Numbered from the stretch's first letter, positions 17,091 to 26,256 are shown. The stretch is 64,000 bases of DNA from an uncultured Bacteroidaceae bacterium (GCA_944320965.1 CALUJO010000002.1:1-64000), one strand, 5' to 3'. A program made the numbers and translations. Notes: generated from the letters alone by a model not told the origin.

Positions 17091-17126
17091 AAAAAAGGGA
17101 GTGCGTATTGTAAAATACACACTCCC
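17091..17126 (-). terminator. Terminator after the DsbD-like gene
   Basis: On minus, GGGAGTGTGTATT (from 17126 down) pairs with AATACGCACTCCC (ending at 17097), followed by TTTTTT (17091-17096). Confidence 0.9.
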
Positions 17127-17148
17127 GTAAAATATGTTCTAGAGGAAT

Positions 17149-19161
17149 TTACTTTCTTTCCTTATAGTTCTTCAAACCTGTTTCAAGAAAGTTTACATAT
17201 TTTGCAATATCCTTGTCGTGTGAATAAGAACCGTTTACAGGATTTCCTTCATTGTCAAGAAGTACATAGAACGGCTGTGCATTTGCTCCGAACTTGTATC
17301 TCTGCAGATAACTCCACTTGTCACCGACAGTTCTCAAAATACGTTTCTGACCGTTTTCCATAACTTCTTCACGCTGTGGAAGAGGAGTCTTGTCATCAAC
17401 ATAAAGTGAAATCAGCACATATTCGTCGTTCATGATGCTTCTCACCTTTTCGTCTGTCCATACTGCAAGTTCCATTTCACGGCAGTTTACACATCCGAAT
17501 CCTGTGAAGTCAACCATAACTGGTTTTCCAAGACGTTTTGCAGCAGCCATACCTTCTTCATAATCTGTATATTCTGCCTCAACTTCATTTTCGTAAAGAT
17601 TGAAATCCTGAGTGTTCATTGGAGGTGCGAATGCTGATACAGCCTTCAAAGGTGCTCCCCACAATCCAGGTATCATATAGATTGAGAATGCAATTGATAT
17701 TGTTGCAAGGAAGAAGCGTGTAACACCAACCTTGTCATTGTCATCATCGTGCGGGAATTTGATTTTACCCAACAAATACAATCCGAGAAGGAAGAATATT
17801 GCAATCCACAATGCAAGGAATGTTTCACGGTCAAGAAGTCTCCATCCGTAAGCAAGGTCTGCAACAGAAAGGAACTTCAATGAAAGAGCAAGCTCAATGA
17901 AACCAAGAACTACCTTGATATTGTTCATCCATCCACCAGACTTAGGCATTGACTTAAGCCATGACGGAAACATTGCAAACAATGTGAAAGGCAAAGCCAA
18001 TGCAATTGCAAATCCCAACATTCCGATTGCAGGAGCTACGATATTGCCTGTTGTAGAAACTTCAACAAGAAGGAAACCGATAATAGGACCTGTACATGAG
18101 AAAGAAACCAATGTAAGGGTAAATGCCATAAGGAAGATACTCAACAGACCTGTTGTACTTTCTGCCTTGCTATCCACCTTGTTGCTCCATGATGAAGGAA
18201 GTGTTATTTCGAAAGCACCGAAGAATGATGCTGCAAATACAACAAGAAGCAGGAAGAAGAATATGTTGAATATCGCATTTGTTGAAAGTGCATTAAGCGC
18301 ACTTGCACCGAATATTGAAGTTATAATCAGACCAAGGGCAACATAAATGACTACAATTGAAGCTCCATAGATGAAAGCATCTTTAATACCCTTCTTTCTA
18401 TCCTGTGTTCTTTTAAGGAAGAAACTTACAGTCATTGGTATGATGGGCCATACACATGGAGTAAACAAAGCTATAAGACCACCACCGAAACCGGCAAGGA
18501 ATATATATATCCATGACATATCAGATTCTGATTCAGCGCCCGAATTATATGCTTCAAGCTTATCGATTACAGGAGTCCAGTAGCTGTTTTGAGCGTTTTC
18601 GCTGTCAGTATCTGAAACACTGTCAGTAACAACAGTTGCCGGAGTCAAAGGAATCTTTTCAACTGTTTCTTCAGACTTGCTAGCTGTTGCAGCTGCCTTT
18701 ACATTTGATTTTCCGCTATATTCAAAATCTATAGGTGCAGGAGGAAGACAGTTTTCATCATTGCATCCCATAAATTCAAGATAGCCGGCTATCTTATATT
18801 CAGGAGCTGTAATTTTCAATTTCTGAACAAACTGGCCTTTCTTTTCAAAAAAGCTAAGGTCCATCCCGAATGTTTCTTCATACTGAGTTATAAGCTTACC
18901 AACTGGAGTCAGTTTGCCAACAAGTTCCATCCCTTTTATTTCATCAACATTGAAAGTTGTTGATACAGGACCGCCCTCAGGCAAATCAGTTGAATACAAA
19001 TGCCATCCAGCATCGATTGTAGCGCTGAAAACGATTTCAACTTCAGTGTCCGAAACCTTTTTCAGTTCATGCTTCCACTTGAACGGTTCCTGAATCTGTG
19101 CAGACACAGCCTGTCCAATAACAAGGAATGCAGCTATTAACAAATAATAAATTTTCTTCAT
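17149..19161 (-). CDS. DsbD-type thiol:disulfide interchange protein
   Basis: The 670-residue protein has a signal peptide, an N-terminal immunoglobulin-like domain (about 25-150; Cys pair in GCNDENCLPP), a linker, eight membrane segments from about 210, and a C-terminal thioredoxin domain with Cys557-x-x-Cys560 (GFGCVNCREME). It carries electrons from cytoplasmic thioredoxin through the membrane to periplasmic partners. Residues TPCVWPIIPMTVSF and SFSCTGPIIGFLLVE hold the two membrane cysteines. It lies 21 bases after the Dabb gene and shares its transcript. Confidence 0.92.
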   Translation of the reverse strand: MKKIYYLLIAAFLVIGQAVSAQIQEPFKWKHELKKVSDTEVEIVFSATIDAGWHLYSTDLPEGGPVSTTFNVDEIKGMELVGKLTPVGKLITQYEETFGMDLSFFEKKGQFVQKLKITAPEYKIAGYLEFMGCNDENCLPPAPIDFEYSGKSNVKAAATASKSEETVEKIPLTPATVVTDSVSDTDSENAQNSYWTPVIDKLEAYNSGAESESDMSWIYIFLAGFGGGLIALFTPCVWPIIPMTVSFFLKRTQDRKKGIKDAFIYGASIVVIYVALGLIITSIFGASALNALSTNAIFNIFFFLLLVVFAASFFGAFEITLPSSWSNKVDSKAESTTGLLSIFLMAFTLTLVSFSCTGPIIGFLLVEVSTTGNIVAPAIGMLGFAIALALPFTLFAMFPSWLKSMPKSGGWMNNIKVVLGFIELALSLKFLSVADLAYGWRLLDRETFLALWIAIFFLLGLYLLGKIKFPHDDDNDKVGVTRFFLATISIAFSIYMIPGLWGAPLKAVSAFAPPMNTQDFNLYENEVEAEYTDYEEGMAAAKRLGKPVMVDFTGFGCVNCREMELAVWTDEKVRSIMNDEYVLISLYVDDKTPLPQREEVMENGQKRILRTVGDKWSYLQRYKFGANAQPFYVLLDNEGNPVNGSYSHDKDIAKYVNFLETGLKNYKERK

Positions 19162-19182
19162 TTCAATATAACATTTACGTAA

Positions 19183-19482
19183 TTAGTATTCATAATCAAC
19201 ACAAGTGCGAGATGCAATATAAGGCTTTATTATTCCGGCTGCTGCAACATGATCCGGATTTACAGCATAACACGAAACATCTTCCAAATTGTCAAATTCA
19301 CTGTACAATGCAATATCAAAAGATTCGGAAGGATTTATGTTTCCACCAACTTCGATATGTCTTATAAAATCAATTTTTGAAGGCAAACGCTCAATAGCAT
19401 CTTTAAAAGAAGCTATTATTTCACTTTTTTCTGAGACAGACAGCGTTTCTTTTAGTTTAAATAATACCACGTGTTTAACCAT
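19183..19482 (-). CDS. Dabb-domain (stress-responsive A/B barrel) protein
   Basis: The 99-residue protein begins MVKHVVLFKLKETLS, the hallmark first strand and His of the Dabb family (PF07876), and continues through IRHIEVGGNINPSESFDIAL and the helix around HVAAAGIIKPY. Such proteins form dimeric ferredoxin-like alpha+beta barrels. Bacterial roles are mostly unknown. It leads the transcript into the DsbD gene and is divergent from udk, whose -33 box lies only 5 bases from its start. Confidence 0.9.
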   Translation of the reverse strand: MVKHVVLFKLKETLSVSEKSEIIASFKDAIERLPSKIDFIRHIEVGGNINPSESFDIALYSEFDNLEDVSCYAVNPDHVAAAGIIKPYIASRTCVDYEY

Positions 19483-19486
19483 ATTA

Positions 19487-19518
19487 TTTGTCTTTCCAAT
19501 ATTAATTATATAACTTTG
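19487..19518 (+). promoter_or_regulatory. Promoter of udk
   Basis: TTTG (19487-19490), 20 bases, TAACTTTG (19511-19518). Both boxes match the consensus fully. The start near 19525 leaves about 59 bases of leader. Confidence 0.75.
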
Positions 19519-19583
19519 TATTTAATAATAGTAGCTATATTAGCTGCAAAAATAACTTTTTTCTTTTAAATATTATAACATCT

Positions 19584-20204
19584 ATGCTAATAATAGGAAT
19601 TGCAGGAGGTACAGGCTCCGGTAAAACAACTGTTGTCAGAAAATTAGTAGAAGCATTGCCGGCAGGCGAAGTAGTGGTTCTTCCACAGGATTCTTATTAC
19701 AAGGACAGCAGTAATGTCCCGGTAGAAGAAAGACAGAACATAAATTTTGACCATCCGAATGCCTTTGACTGGGAACTGCTTTCCAGACATATTGAAATGC
19801 TCAAGGAAGGAAAACCGATAGAACAACCTATATACTCATATCTGACATGCACAAGACAGCCTGAAACAATACACATCGAGCCTAAAGATGTTATAATCAT
19901 AGAAGGAATACTTGCTCTTTGCGACCCGAACCTTAGAAACCTTATGGATTTAAAAGTCTTTGTTGATGCAGACTCTGACGAAAGGCTTATAAGAGTTATA
20001 CAGAGAGATGTTATTGAACGCGGAAGAACAGCAGAAGCTGTTATGGAAAGATATACAAGAGTATTAAAACCAATGCACCTGCAGTTTATTGAACCGACAA
20101 AAAGATATGCAGATCTTGTTGTTCCAGAAGGAGGTAGCAATCAGGTTGCAGTAGACATTCTAAGGATGTATATCGAAAGAAATTTAAAATGCAGTCTGCT
20201 TTAA
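19584..20204 (+). CDS. udk: uridine kinase
   Basis: The 206-residue P-loop kinase phosphorylates uridine and cytidine to UMP and CMP in pyrimidine salvage. It has the Walker A GGTGSGKTT (residues 8-16), LPQDSYYKD, NFDHPNAFDW and VIIEGILAL segments, all diagnostic of Udk, plus the RLIRVIQRDVIERGRT lid. Length is normal. The lytic transglycosylase gene begins 9 bases after it, so the two are probably cotranscribed. Confidence 0.96.
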   Translation: MLIIGIAGGTGSGKTTVVRKLVEALPAGEVVVLPQDSYYKDSSNVPVEERQNINFDHPNAFDWELLSRHIEMLKEGKPIEQPIYSYLTCTRQPETIHIEPKDVIIIEGILALCDPNLRNLMDLKVFVDADSDERLIRVIQRDVIERGRTAEAVMERYTRVLKPMHLQFIEPTKRYADLVVPEGGSNQVAVDILRMYIERNLKCSLL

Positions 20205-20213
20205 ATTTATTAC

Positions 20214-21539
20214 ATGAAGAAAGCGGTATTGTTTTTTACATATATAATCTTATTTATACTCTCATCATGTTCAGACAAAAAAAAACATGATGAGAGTATA
20301 AAAGACATGCAAGACGATACCATTAATATAGTCACACTTGATATACCTTATTCTCACTACATATTCAATAACCAGGATTACGGCTATCATTATGAACTGA
20401 TAGAAGAATTCACAGAAAAATATAAATTAAACCATAAGATAATATATACAACAAGTATTGATTCCATATACTATTATATGGATAATGATATATGTCAGCT
20501 TGCAGCATATAACATATTGCCTAAAAACGAATACTACGCCTGCGGAGACACTTTGTACAGTCCTATTTCAATAATATCAAACGGAACACCAGAAAACGAA
20601 TGTTTCAATAATACAGACAGCCTAACAGTATACACTTCCTCAAGCCAAGAAGCATACAGAGTAAAACTTTTTGCCGAAGAAACAGGATATGACATAAATA
20701 TCTGTGTTTCAGACTCAGACCACATAGAATCATTATTCAGTAATCTATCAGAAAGAAAAATTCCTTTTATTGCTTGCTACCGGAACATTTCCAATATGAT
20801 GAAATATGAATACCCGGAAATAGGAAATGCAAAAGACATATCATTACCCTACAGGCTGTCATGGTGCACCAAAAACCAAGAACTTGCCGATACCATAAAC
20901 CATTGGTACAACAACAGGAAAAGAAATAAAACAAGAATAATGCACAATTATTCATATCTTGCAACAAAAGGAAAAAGAAATTTCAGATACATAAATAAAG
21001 AACAGAATATCATTTCGAACTATGATGAACTGTTCAAGCGATATGCCAAAATGATAAATTGGGATTGGAAATTACTCGCCGCCCTATCATATACAGAATC
21101 AAACTTCGATCCGGAACAAATTTCAGCTTCCGGAGCAATAGGACTAATGCAAATGATGAGTGTTACTGCAAAAGCGGCAGGTATACCTAAAGAGAATCTC
21201 TTTATCCCGGAAGACAATCTGAAAACCTGTATTGTCTACATAAAATCTTTGCAGAAATCATTTTCCAAAATTACAGATAAAGCCGAACAGACAAAATTTG
21301 TTTTAGGCGCCTACAATTCAGGACTTGGACATATCTACGATGCAATGGCACTTGCAAGAAAACACAATGAAAATGATTCCAATTGGGATACAGTTGTAAA
21401 GTATCTTCTTCTAAAAAACAAAAAAGAATATTACGAAGATCCCGTATGCAAATATGGAAGCTTTAATGGCCAACAAACAAAATCTCTAGTTAATTCTACA
21501 TTAAATACTTATAATTTCTATACCAATAATTTTAAATAA
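20214..21539 (+). CDS. MltF-like membrane-bound lytic transglycosylase (lipoprotein)
   Basis: The 441-residue protein has a lipoprotein signal ending LFILSSCS (Cys19), a periplasmic solute-binding (SBP_bac_3-like) domain at about 35-235, and a C-terminal SLT domain at about 270-430. The SLT motif AALSYTESNFDPEQISASGA carries the catalytic Glu and GLMQMM follows. Enzymes of this layout cleave peptidoglycan glycan strands to 1,6-anhydro-muropeptides; in E. coli MltF the N-terminal domain senses muropeptides. The 5' coding region contains a 17-bp perfect inverted repeat and an A9 tract (20255-20300). Confidence 0.88.
   Translation: MKKAVLFFTYIILFILSSCSDKKKHDESIKDMQDDTINIVTLDIPYSHYIFNNQDYGYHYELIEEFTEKYKLNHKIIYTTSIDSIYYYMDNDICQLAAYNILPKNEYYACGDTLYSPISIISNGTPENECFNNTDSLTVYTSSSQEAYRVKLFAEETGYDINICVSDSDHIESLFSNLSERKIPFIACYRNISNMMKYEYPEIGNAKDISLPYRLSWCTKNQELADTINHWYNNRKRNKTRIMHNYSYLATKGKRNFRYINKEQNIISNYDELFKRYAKMINWDWKLLAALSYTESNFDPEQISASGAIGLMQMMSVTAKAAGIPKENLFIPEDNLKTCIVYIKSLQKSFSKITDKAEQTKFVLGAYNSGLGHIYDAMALARKHNENDSNWDTVVKYLLLKNKKEYYEDPVCKYGSFNGQQTKSLVNSTLNTYNFYTNNFK
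20255..20300 (+). repeat. 17-bp perfect inverted repeat with A9 tract inside the transglycosylase gene
   Basis: TATACTCTCATCATGTT (20255-20271) and AACATGATGAGAGTATA (20284-20300) are exact complements around a 12-base loop containing part of an A9 run (20277-20285). It covers the lipobox codons and the following Lys run. No U tract follows on either strand, so it is not an ordinary terminator. Confidence 0.9.
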
Positions 21540-21572
21540 TCAAATTATTTTCATTACTTTACAAAAAAATAC

Positions 21573-21580
21573 TACTTTTG
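21573..21580 (+). promoter_or_regulatory. -7 box of the OmpA-family gene
   Basis: TACTTTTG is a full match to TAnnTTTG; no good -33 box was found. A start near 21587 lies after the upstream in-frame ATG at 21583 and supports the ATG at 21616. Confidence 0.55.
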
Positions 21581-21615
21581 TAATGATTTTCAAAAGACAA
21601 ATTAAAGACACAAGT

Positions 21616-22800
21616 ATGAAAAAATTTTTATCATTAATAATTGTCAGTTTAATTTTTGCCGGAAACATATCTGCGCAAGAATATGCAGTAAAGAACACTT
21701 CTGCAAAAGACAATTGGTTTCTAGAATTGCCTAAAGTTGGTGCCAACATGAATATGGCCTCTGATTGGTTGTTTAACTCAGGACTTAAAGACGTTACGAG
21801 TCCTTATATAGGTCTGTCTTTTGGTAAACATTTCACCCCGATATTTGGAGCCAGGGTTGATTTGGGAGGATTCTATATGAAAAATTATTTTCCAGACAGC
21901 AAGATAGACAAATCATTAAAAGCCAAATATATTAATACCAATTTCGACTTAATGGTAAACCTTTCTAATTTATTTGGTAAATATAAATTTGACAGAGTTG
22001 CGGATATTTATGGTATTATGGGTGTCGGATATACAAGACATCTTGGATATGAAAATGGAGTTTCCGATTTCGGTATGAAATCCAATGAATTCGTTGAAGG
22101 AACAAAGAACTTTGTAAATACCAGATTAGGTATTCAAGCAGCATTCCATGCAAGTGAATTAGTAGACATAAACCTTGAAGCCAATGCAAATCTAATTGAT
22201 GGAACTTTTAACTACTCAGGAAGAAAATTCAACGGATATGTAAATGCAATGGTTGGTGTTACATATAAATTCAAGAAGAGAGGATTTGAACTTGCTGAAG
22301 TTGTAGAGCCGGGACTTGTAGCTTCTCTTAACGATGAAATCAACAGACAAAGAGGAGAAATCGATAACAAGGATAAGAAGATTAACCAGCTTGAATCAGA
22401 TTTGAGAGATTCAAAAAATGAAAATCTTGCACTCAACAACAGAATCGGTGAACTTGAAGACCAATTGGGCAATGTTAAAGCTAACCAGGTTGTGGTTACA
22501 TACCAGATTGGAAAGACTGATGTCAGCAAAGAGCAGCTTGTTACAATATACAATGTTGCACAATTGTTGAAAGAAAATCCTAAAACAAATGTAGAAATCT
22601 TTGCTTATGCAGATGCACAGACTGGTAGTGCCAAGAGAAATAAAGTGCTGACTGAAAGACGTGCAGAAAACATTGTCAAGATTCTTACTGAAAACTATGG
22701 TATATCTGCAGATAGAATCAAGACATATGCTTACGGTTCTGAACAGCAGGTTTATGACAACAACGATTGGAACAGAGTTGCAGTTATCGTAGTAAAATAA
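21616..22800 (+). CDS. OmpA-family outer-membrane protein
   Basis: The 394-residue protein has a signal peptide (MKKFLSLIIVSLIFAGNISAQ), an N-terminal beta-barrel of about 190 residues ending GVTYKFKKRGFE, a coiled-coil linker (about 235-280, NDEINRQRGEIDNKDKKINQ) and a C-terminal OmpA/MotB peptidoglycan-binding domain. That domain retains NVEIFAYADAQTGSAKRNK and LTERRAENIVKIL. The family anchors the outer membrane to the wall. The start at 21616 is chosen because the signal peptide begins there and the predicted transcript starts after the earlier ATG. It is monocistronic. Confidence 0.9.
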   Translation: MKKFLSLIIVSLIFAGNISAQEYAVKNTSAKDNWFLELPKVGANMNMASDWLFNSGLKDVTSPYIGLSFGKHFTPIFGARVDLGGFYMKNYFPDSKIDKSLKAKYINTNFDLMVNLSNLFGKYKFDRVADIYGIMGVGYTRHLGYENGVSDFGMKSNEFVEGTKNFVNTRLGIQAAFHASELVDINLEANANLIDGTFNYSGRKFNGYVNAMVGVTYKFKKRGFELAEVVEPGLVASLNDEINRQRGEIDNKDKKINQLESDLRDSKNENLALNNRIGELEDQLGNVKANQVVVTYQIGKTDVSKEQLVTIYNVAQLLKENPKTNVEIFAYADAQTGSAKRNKVLTERRAENIVKILTENYGISADRIKTYAYGSEQQVYDNNDWNRVAVIVVK

Positions 22801-22822
22801 TATATAACAGAATAACCGCTAA

Positions 22823-22856
22823 AAAGAGTTGCCTTTTAAAGACAACTCTTTTTTTA
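22823..22856 (+). terminator. Terminator after the OmpA-family gene
   Basis: AAAGAGTTG (22823-22831) pairs with CAACTCTTT (22843-22851), followed by TTTTT. Confidence 0.9.
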
Positions 22857-22914
22857 TTTACCAATATTTTAGGACAATAGCATCATAATATTTTATCATA
22901 CCACTTTTTATTTT

Positions 22915-22922
22915 TAATTTTG
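22915..22922 (+). promoter_or_regulatory. -7 box upstream of 22956 gene
   Basis: TAATTTTG followed by CAAAG is a full -7 match, 34 bases before the ATG. No clear -33 box. Confidence 0.5.
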
Positions 22923-22955
22923 CAAAGATTAAACTAAACCAACTAACTTATAAAC

Positions 22956-23591
22956 ATGGGATTATTTTCTAAAATATTCAAAAAGAAAGAAGCAACTCAG
23001 GAAGATATGCCGGTAAAAAAAGGTGTAGAAGACTTTATGTCATTTATCCGTATATATCTTCAGGCAGCAATGGCAGCAAACCTTGGAATAACCAATATCA
23101 AGATGGTTCCTGAGCTGGCAATGTTCAAGAGAATGCTTAAAATTCAGACAGTAAACAATAAACTTGGTATAGCAGAAAGAGCAAGAGCCAGAAAAATCAT
23201 GCAGGCCGAATACGGAATATCTGACATATTCTTCGATGAACTGGATGCTTCTCTAAAAAAGAACTGCAAAAACCAGATGGCAATCCAGTCATACAGTATA
23301 AAATTCCAGGAATACCTGAATAATCTGCTTACTGTTGTTACAACACTTATGAAATGGAAAATGCAAATTCCATCTTTCATGAAAGGAACATTACGCAGCG
23401 TTACAGAACAGACTATCCATGACATCATGACAAAAGCAACATGGAGCAAACCGGAAATGATGGCTGCCATCTTCAATCTTAAAAAGCAGACAGAAAGTCT
23501 TGGCTTTTCCGAAGCATGGATGTCCGAATTCATGTTCAACCTTATTGTATTGGCAAAGAAAGAAAAGAGAAAGAAAGCTGACAATAAATAA
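22956..23591 (+). CDS. conserved protein of unknown function
   Basis: A 211-residue soluble, helix-rich, strongly basic protein with no signal peptide. It starts MGLFSKIFKKKEATQED, a small amphipathic and basic N-terminus that could touch membranes, and ends in a Lys/Arg cluster (KKEKRKKADNK). The segments FMSFIRIYLQAAMAANLGIT and KQTESLGFSEAWMSEFMFNL look conserved, but I do not recognise a family. It has its own promoter and terminator and its neighbours give no functional hint. Confidence 0.75.
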   Translation: MGLFSKIFKKKEATQEDMPVKKGVEDFMSFIRIYLQAAMAANLGITNIKMVPELAMFKRMLKIQTVNNKLGIAERARARKIMQAEYGISDIFFDELDASLKKNCKNQMAIQSYSIKFQEYLNNLLTVVTTLMKWKMQIPSFMKGTLRSVTEQTIHDIMTKATWSKPEMMAAIFNLKKQTESLGFSEAWMSEFMFNLIVLAKKEKRKKADNK

Positions 23592-23614
23592 TAATACAAA
23601 GCAATAAAGAAAGA

Positions 23615-23649
23615 AGAACCGGAGATACTGAGTCTTCGGTTCTCTTTTT
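23615..23649 (+). terminator. Terminator after 22956 gene
   Basis: AGAACCG (23615-23621) pairs with CGGTTCT (23637-23643), followed by CTTTTT. Confidence 0.8.
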
Positions 23650-23714
23650 ATAATCATATAAATAATACTATATCATATAAAAAATTTATATTTGCCAATA
23701 TATTATATAAGAAT

Positions 23715-24551
23715 ATGGGAATAGAATTAGGAAAATACAATAACCTGGAAATCATTAAAGAAGTTGACTTTGGTGTTTACCTTGACGGCGGCGAAGCTGG
23801 CGAAATACTTATGCCTACTAAATATGTTCCGGAGAATCACAAGCCGGGCGACGTTGTAAAAGCATTCGTATATTTGGATAATTCCGAAAGGCTCATAGCA
23901 ACTACCGAAAAAGCCGCAGCACAAGTCGGGGATTTTGCCTATCTTGAAGTTGCATGGACCAACAAATACGGAGCATTCCTTTCATGGGGAGTCCTCAAAG
24001 ATCTGTTTGTACCTTTCAGGGAACAAAAGATAAAAATGGAAAAGGGTAAAAAATACCTTGTATACATTTATATCGACAAAGAAACATACAGAATCGTAGC
24101 TTCAGCAAAAATAGACAAATTCATATCGGATGAAAAACCGGAATACCAATCAGGCGACGAAGTTGACATAATGATATGGCAAAAGACCGACCTTGGTATA
24201 AAGGCTATTGTAGACAACAAATATCAGGGGCTAATCTACCAGAACGAGACATTCAGGTCACTAAAAACAGGAGACCGTACAAAGGCCTACATAAAACAGG
24301 TAAGAAGTGACGGAAAAATTGATTTGATGCTTCAAAAACCGGGATTCGAATTTGCAGAAGATTTTTCAAAAAACATCCTTGATTATCTAAAGGCAAACAA
24401 CGGCTTTTCCGAATTTAATGACAAAAGCAGTGCCGAAGACATTTATTCTACTTTCGGAGTAAGTAAAAAAGTTTTCAAAAAAGCTATCGGACATCTATAC
24501 AAAAATCATCTGATAACAATAAGCGAAAAAGGCCTAAAACTAAATGAATAA
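23715..24551 (+). CDS. CvfB-like S1 RNA-binding protein
   Basis: The 278-residue protein contains several S1-like OB modules: residues about 5-60 (VDFGVYLDGGEAGEILMPTK), 70-135 (AWTNKYGAFLSWGVLKDLFV) and 145-215. A winged-helix C-terminus follows at about 225-278 (DIYSTFGVSKKVFKKAIGHL). This order is that of S. aureus CvfB and B. subtilis YitL, RNA-binding proteins affecting virulence or translation. A TATATTTG -7 box lies at 23687-23694. Confidence 0.87.
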   Translation: MGIELGKYNNLEIIKEVDFGVYLDGGEAGEILMPTKYVPENHKPGDVVKAFVYLDNSERLIATTEKAAAQVGDFAYLEVAWTNKYGAFLSWGVLKDLFVPFREQKIKMEKGKKYLVYIYIDKETYRIVASAKIDKFISDEKPEYQSGDEVDIMIWQKTDLGIKAIVDNKYQGLIYQNETFRSLKTGDRTKAYIKQVRSDGKIDLMLQKPGFEFAEDFSKNILDYLKANNGFSEFNDKSSAEDIYSTFGVSKKVFKKAIGHLYKNHLITISEKGLKLNE

Positions 24552-24692
24552 GCCCTTAAAGCAACAACATACATAAATATCAATAAATGCTTGTAATGAT
24601 AACAGAACATTCCAACTCACCCTATAAAAGTGTATCTGTATAAAAAAATCAAACTAATATTGATATTTAACACAAGAAAGATTGAAAAACAT

Positions 24693-24723
24693 TTTGCAAT
24701 ATCAATCTTGTTTCATTAATTTG
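24693..24723 (+). promoter_or_regulatory. Promoter of the ROK glucokinase, framed by an inverted repeat
   Basis: TTTG (24693-24696), 19 bases, TTAATTTG (24716-24723, one mismatch). An inverted repeat, AAGATTGA (24678-24685) with TCAATCTT (24702-24709), brackets the -33 box and may be an operator. Confidence 0.55.
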
Positions 24724-24772
24724 TAACAAATTTAAAGAATGAGCAATATTTATTAAACTTAATATAAGTATC

Positions 24773-25750
24773 ATGAACACAAATATGGAAAAGCCATATG
24801 TTGTAGGTATCGACATAGGTGGAACAAATACCGTATTCGGTATAGTAGATGCAAGAGGAACTGTCCTTTGCAGTTCTTCAGTAAAGACTCAATCATACGA
24901 TGACGTTAATATTTATGTTGACGATGTTTGCAAGAATCTTTTGCCGCTGATTGAATCTGTAGGGGGAATTGAAAAAATAAAAGGTATCGGTATCGGTGCT
25001 CCTAACGGAAACTATTACAACGGAACAATCGAATTTGCTCCAAACCTTCCTTGGAAAGGAGTAATTCATCTTGCTGATATGTTTGAAGAAAGAATCGGTA
25101 TTCCTACAGCTTTGACAAACGATGCAAATGCAGCAGCCATCGGTGAAATGACATATGGTGCAGCAAGAGGATTGAAAGATTTCATTATGATAACTCTTGG
25201 AACAGGTGTCGGAAGCGGTATCGTGATTAACGGACAGTTGGTTTACGGTCATGACGGATTTGCCGGAGAACTTGGTCATACAATCATTCGCCGCGGCGGT
25301 CGTCCTTGCGGTTGCGGAAGAAAAGGATGCCTTGAAACTTACTGCTCTGCTACAGGTGTTGCACGTACAGCAAGAGAATTCCTTGCAGAAAGAACTGAAC
25401 CAAGTTTGCTACGTCAGATTCCTGTTGAAGAAATCGCTTCAAAAGACGTATATGATGCAGCTGTAAAGGGAGACAAACTTGCAAATGAAATTTTCGAATT
25501 CACAGGAACAATCCTTGGAGAATCTCTAGCAGATGCCATCGCATTCTCAAGTCCTGAAGCAATTGTTCTTTTCGGAGGTCTTGCAAAATCCGGTGAATAT
25601 CTGTTGAAACCATTGCAAAAAGCACTTGATGAAAACATTCTGAATATCTACAAAGGAAAGACAAAGATACTGTTGTCTGAACTTAAAGATGCTGATGCCG
25701 CCGTACTAGGTGCTAGTGCTCTTGGATGGGAACTTAAAGATTTGAAGTAA
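24773..25750 (+). CDS. ROK-family glucokinase/sugar kinase
   Basis: The 325-residue protein has the ROK phosphate-binding motif DIGGTNTVFG near the N-terminus, the catalytic LTNDANAAAIGE, the sugar-binding DGFAGELGHTIIR and the zinc motif CGCGRKGCLE. No helix-turn-helix is present, so it is a kinase, not a NagC-type repressor. It probably makes glucose 6-phosphate, though mannose or N-acetylated sugars cannot be excluded. Either ATG 24773 or the in-frame ATG 24785 could be used. It is monocistronic. Confidence 0.92.
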   Translation: MNTNMEKPYVVGIDIGGTNTVFGIVDARGTVLCSSSVKTQSYDDVNIYVDDVCKNLLPLIESVGGIEKIKGIGIGAPNGNYYNGTIEFAPNLPWKGVIHLADMFEERIGIPTALTNDANAAAIGEMTYGAARGLKDFIMITLGTGVGSGIVINGQLVYGHDGFAGELGHTIIRRGGRPCGCGRKGCLETYCSATGVARTAREFLAERTEPSLLRQIPVEEIASKDVYDAAVKGDKLANEIFEFTGTILGESLADAIAFSSPEAIVLFGGLAKSGEYLLKPLQKALDENILNIYKGKTKILLSELKDADAAVLGASALGWELKDLK

Positions 25751-25761
25751 ATATTAATATA

Positions 25762-25790
25762 AAGGGGGCATCATGCCCCCTTATTGTTTA
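25762..25790 (+). terminator. Terminator after the glucokinase gene
   Basis: AAGGGGGCA (25762-25770), loop TCA, TGCCCCCTT (25774-25782), then ATTGTTT. Confidence 0.85.
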
Positions 25791-25807
25791 ACTTTAAACT
25801 GAGAAAC

Positions 25808-26164
25808 ATGAAAACTATACACAGAATACTTGACGGCGTACTGTATCTGCTATGGCTGTCATTATTTATCTATGGAACAATCACCGCTGAAAACGTTTTC
25901 TGGAAAGTGATAGGAAGCCTTGCTGCTTTTCTTGTAGGAGCTTACATCGTAATGAGCATCTTCTATGGTATAGTCAGAGCAAAACAGCCTATTCTGATGA
26001 TTATTCCTTATGCAATTCTTCTTGTATGTATGGGATACTCAATGGTTGAGGACGGAGTAAATACAATAAACCTGTTGTTTGTAATTATCTCTACACTCAG
26101 TATCATTGAATGTATCATAAACAGAAAAATTGAAAAGGAGAAACAAAAATTGCAGCATACTTAA
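25808..26164 (+). CDS. small integral membrane protein of unknown function
   Basis: The 118-residue protein has about four hydrophobic segments (residues 8-24, 29-53, 60-78 and 83-100) and a charged C-terminal tail (RKIEKEKQKLQ). An in-frame ATG at 25784 lies beside the preceding terminator and is an unlikely start, so ATG 25808 is preferred. No family recognised. Confidence 0.7.
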   Translation: MKTIHRILDGVLYLLWLSLFIYGTITAENVFWKVIGSLAAFLVGAYIVMSIFYGIVRAKQPILMIIPYAILLVCMGYSMVEDGVNTINLLFVIISTLSIIECIINRKIEKEKQKLQHT

Positions 26165-26204
26165 TAAAGAAATACAGACATTATAAGTTGTGTTTAAAGC
26201 TGCA

Positions 26205-26256
26205 AAACCGACACAAATAAAATACCGACCGCCGATTCAAAGTGATCGGTTTTTTA
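26205..26256 (+). terminator. possible terminator after the membrane protein
   Basis: AAAACCGA (26205-26212) can pair with TCGGTTTTTT (26246-26255). The spacer is long and partly complementary, so this is a modest call. Confidence 0.45.
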
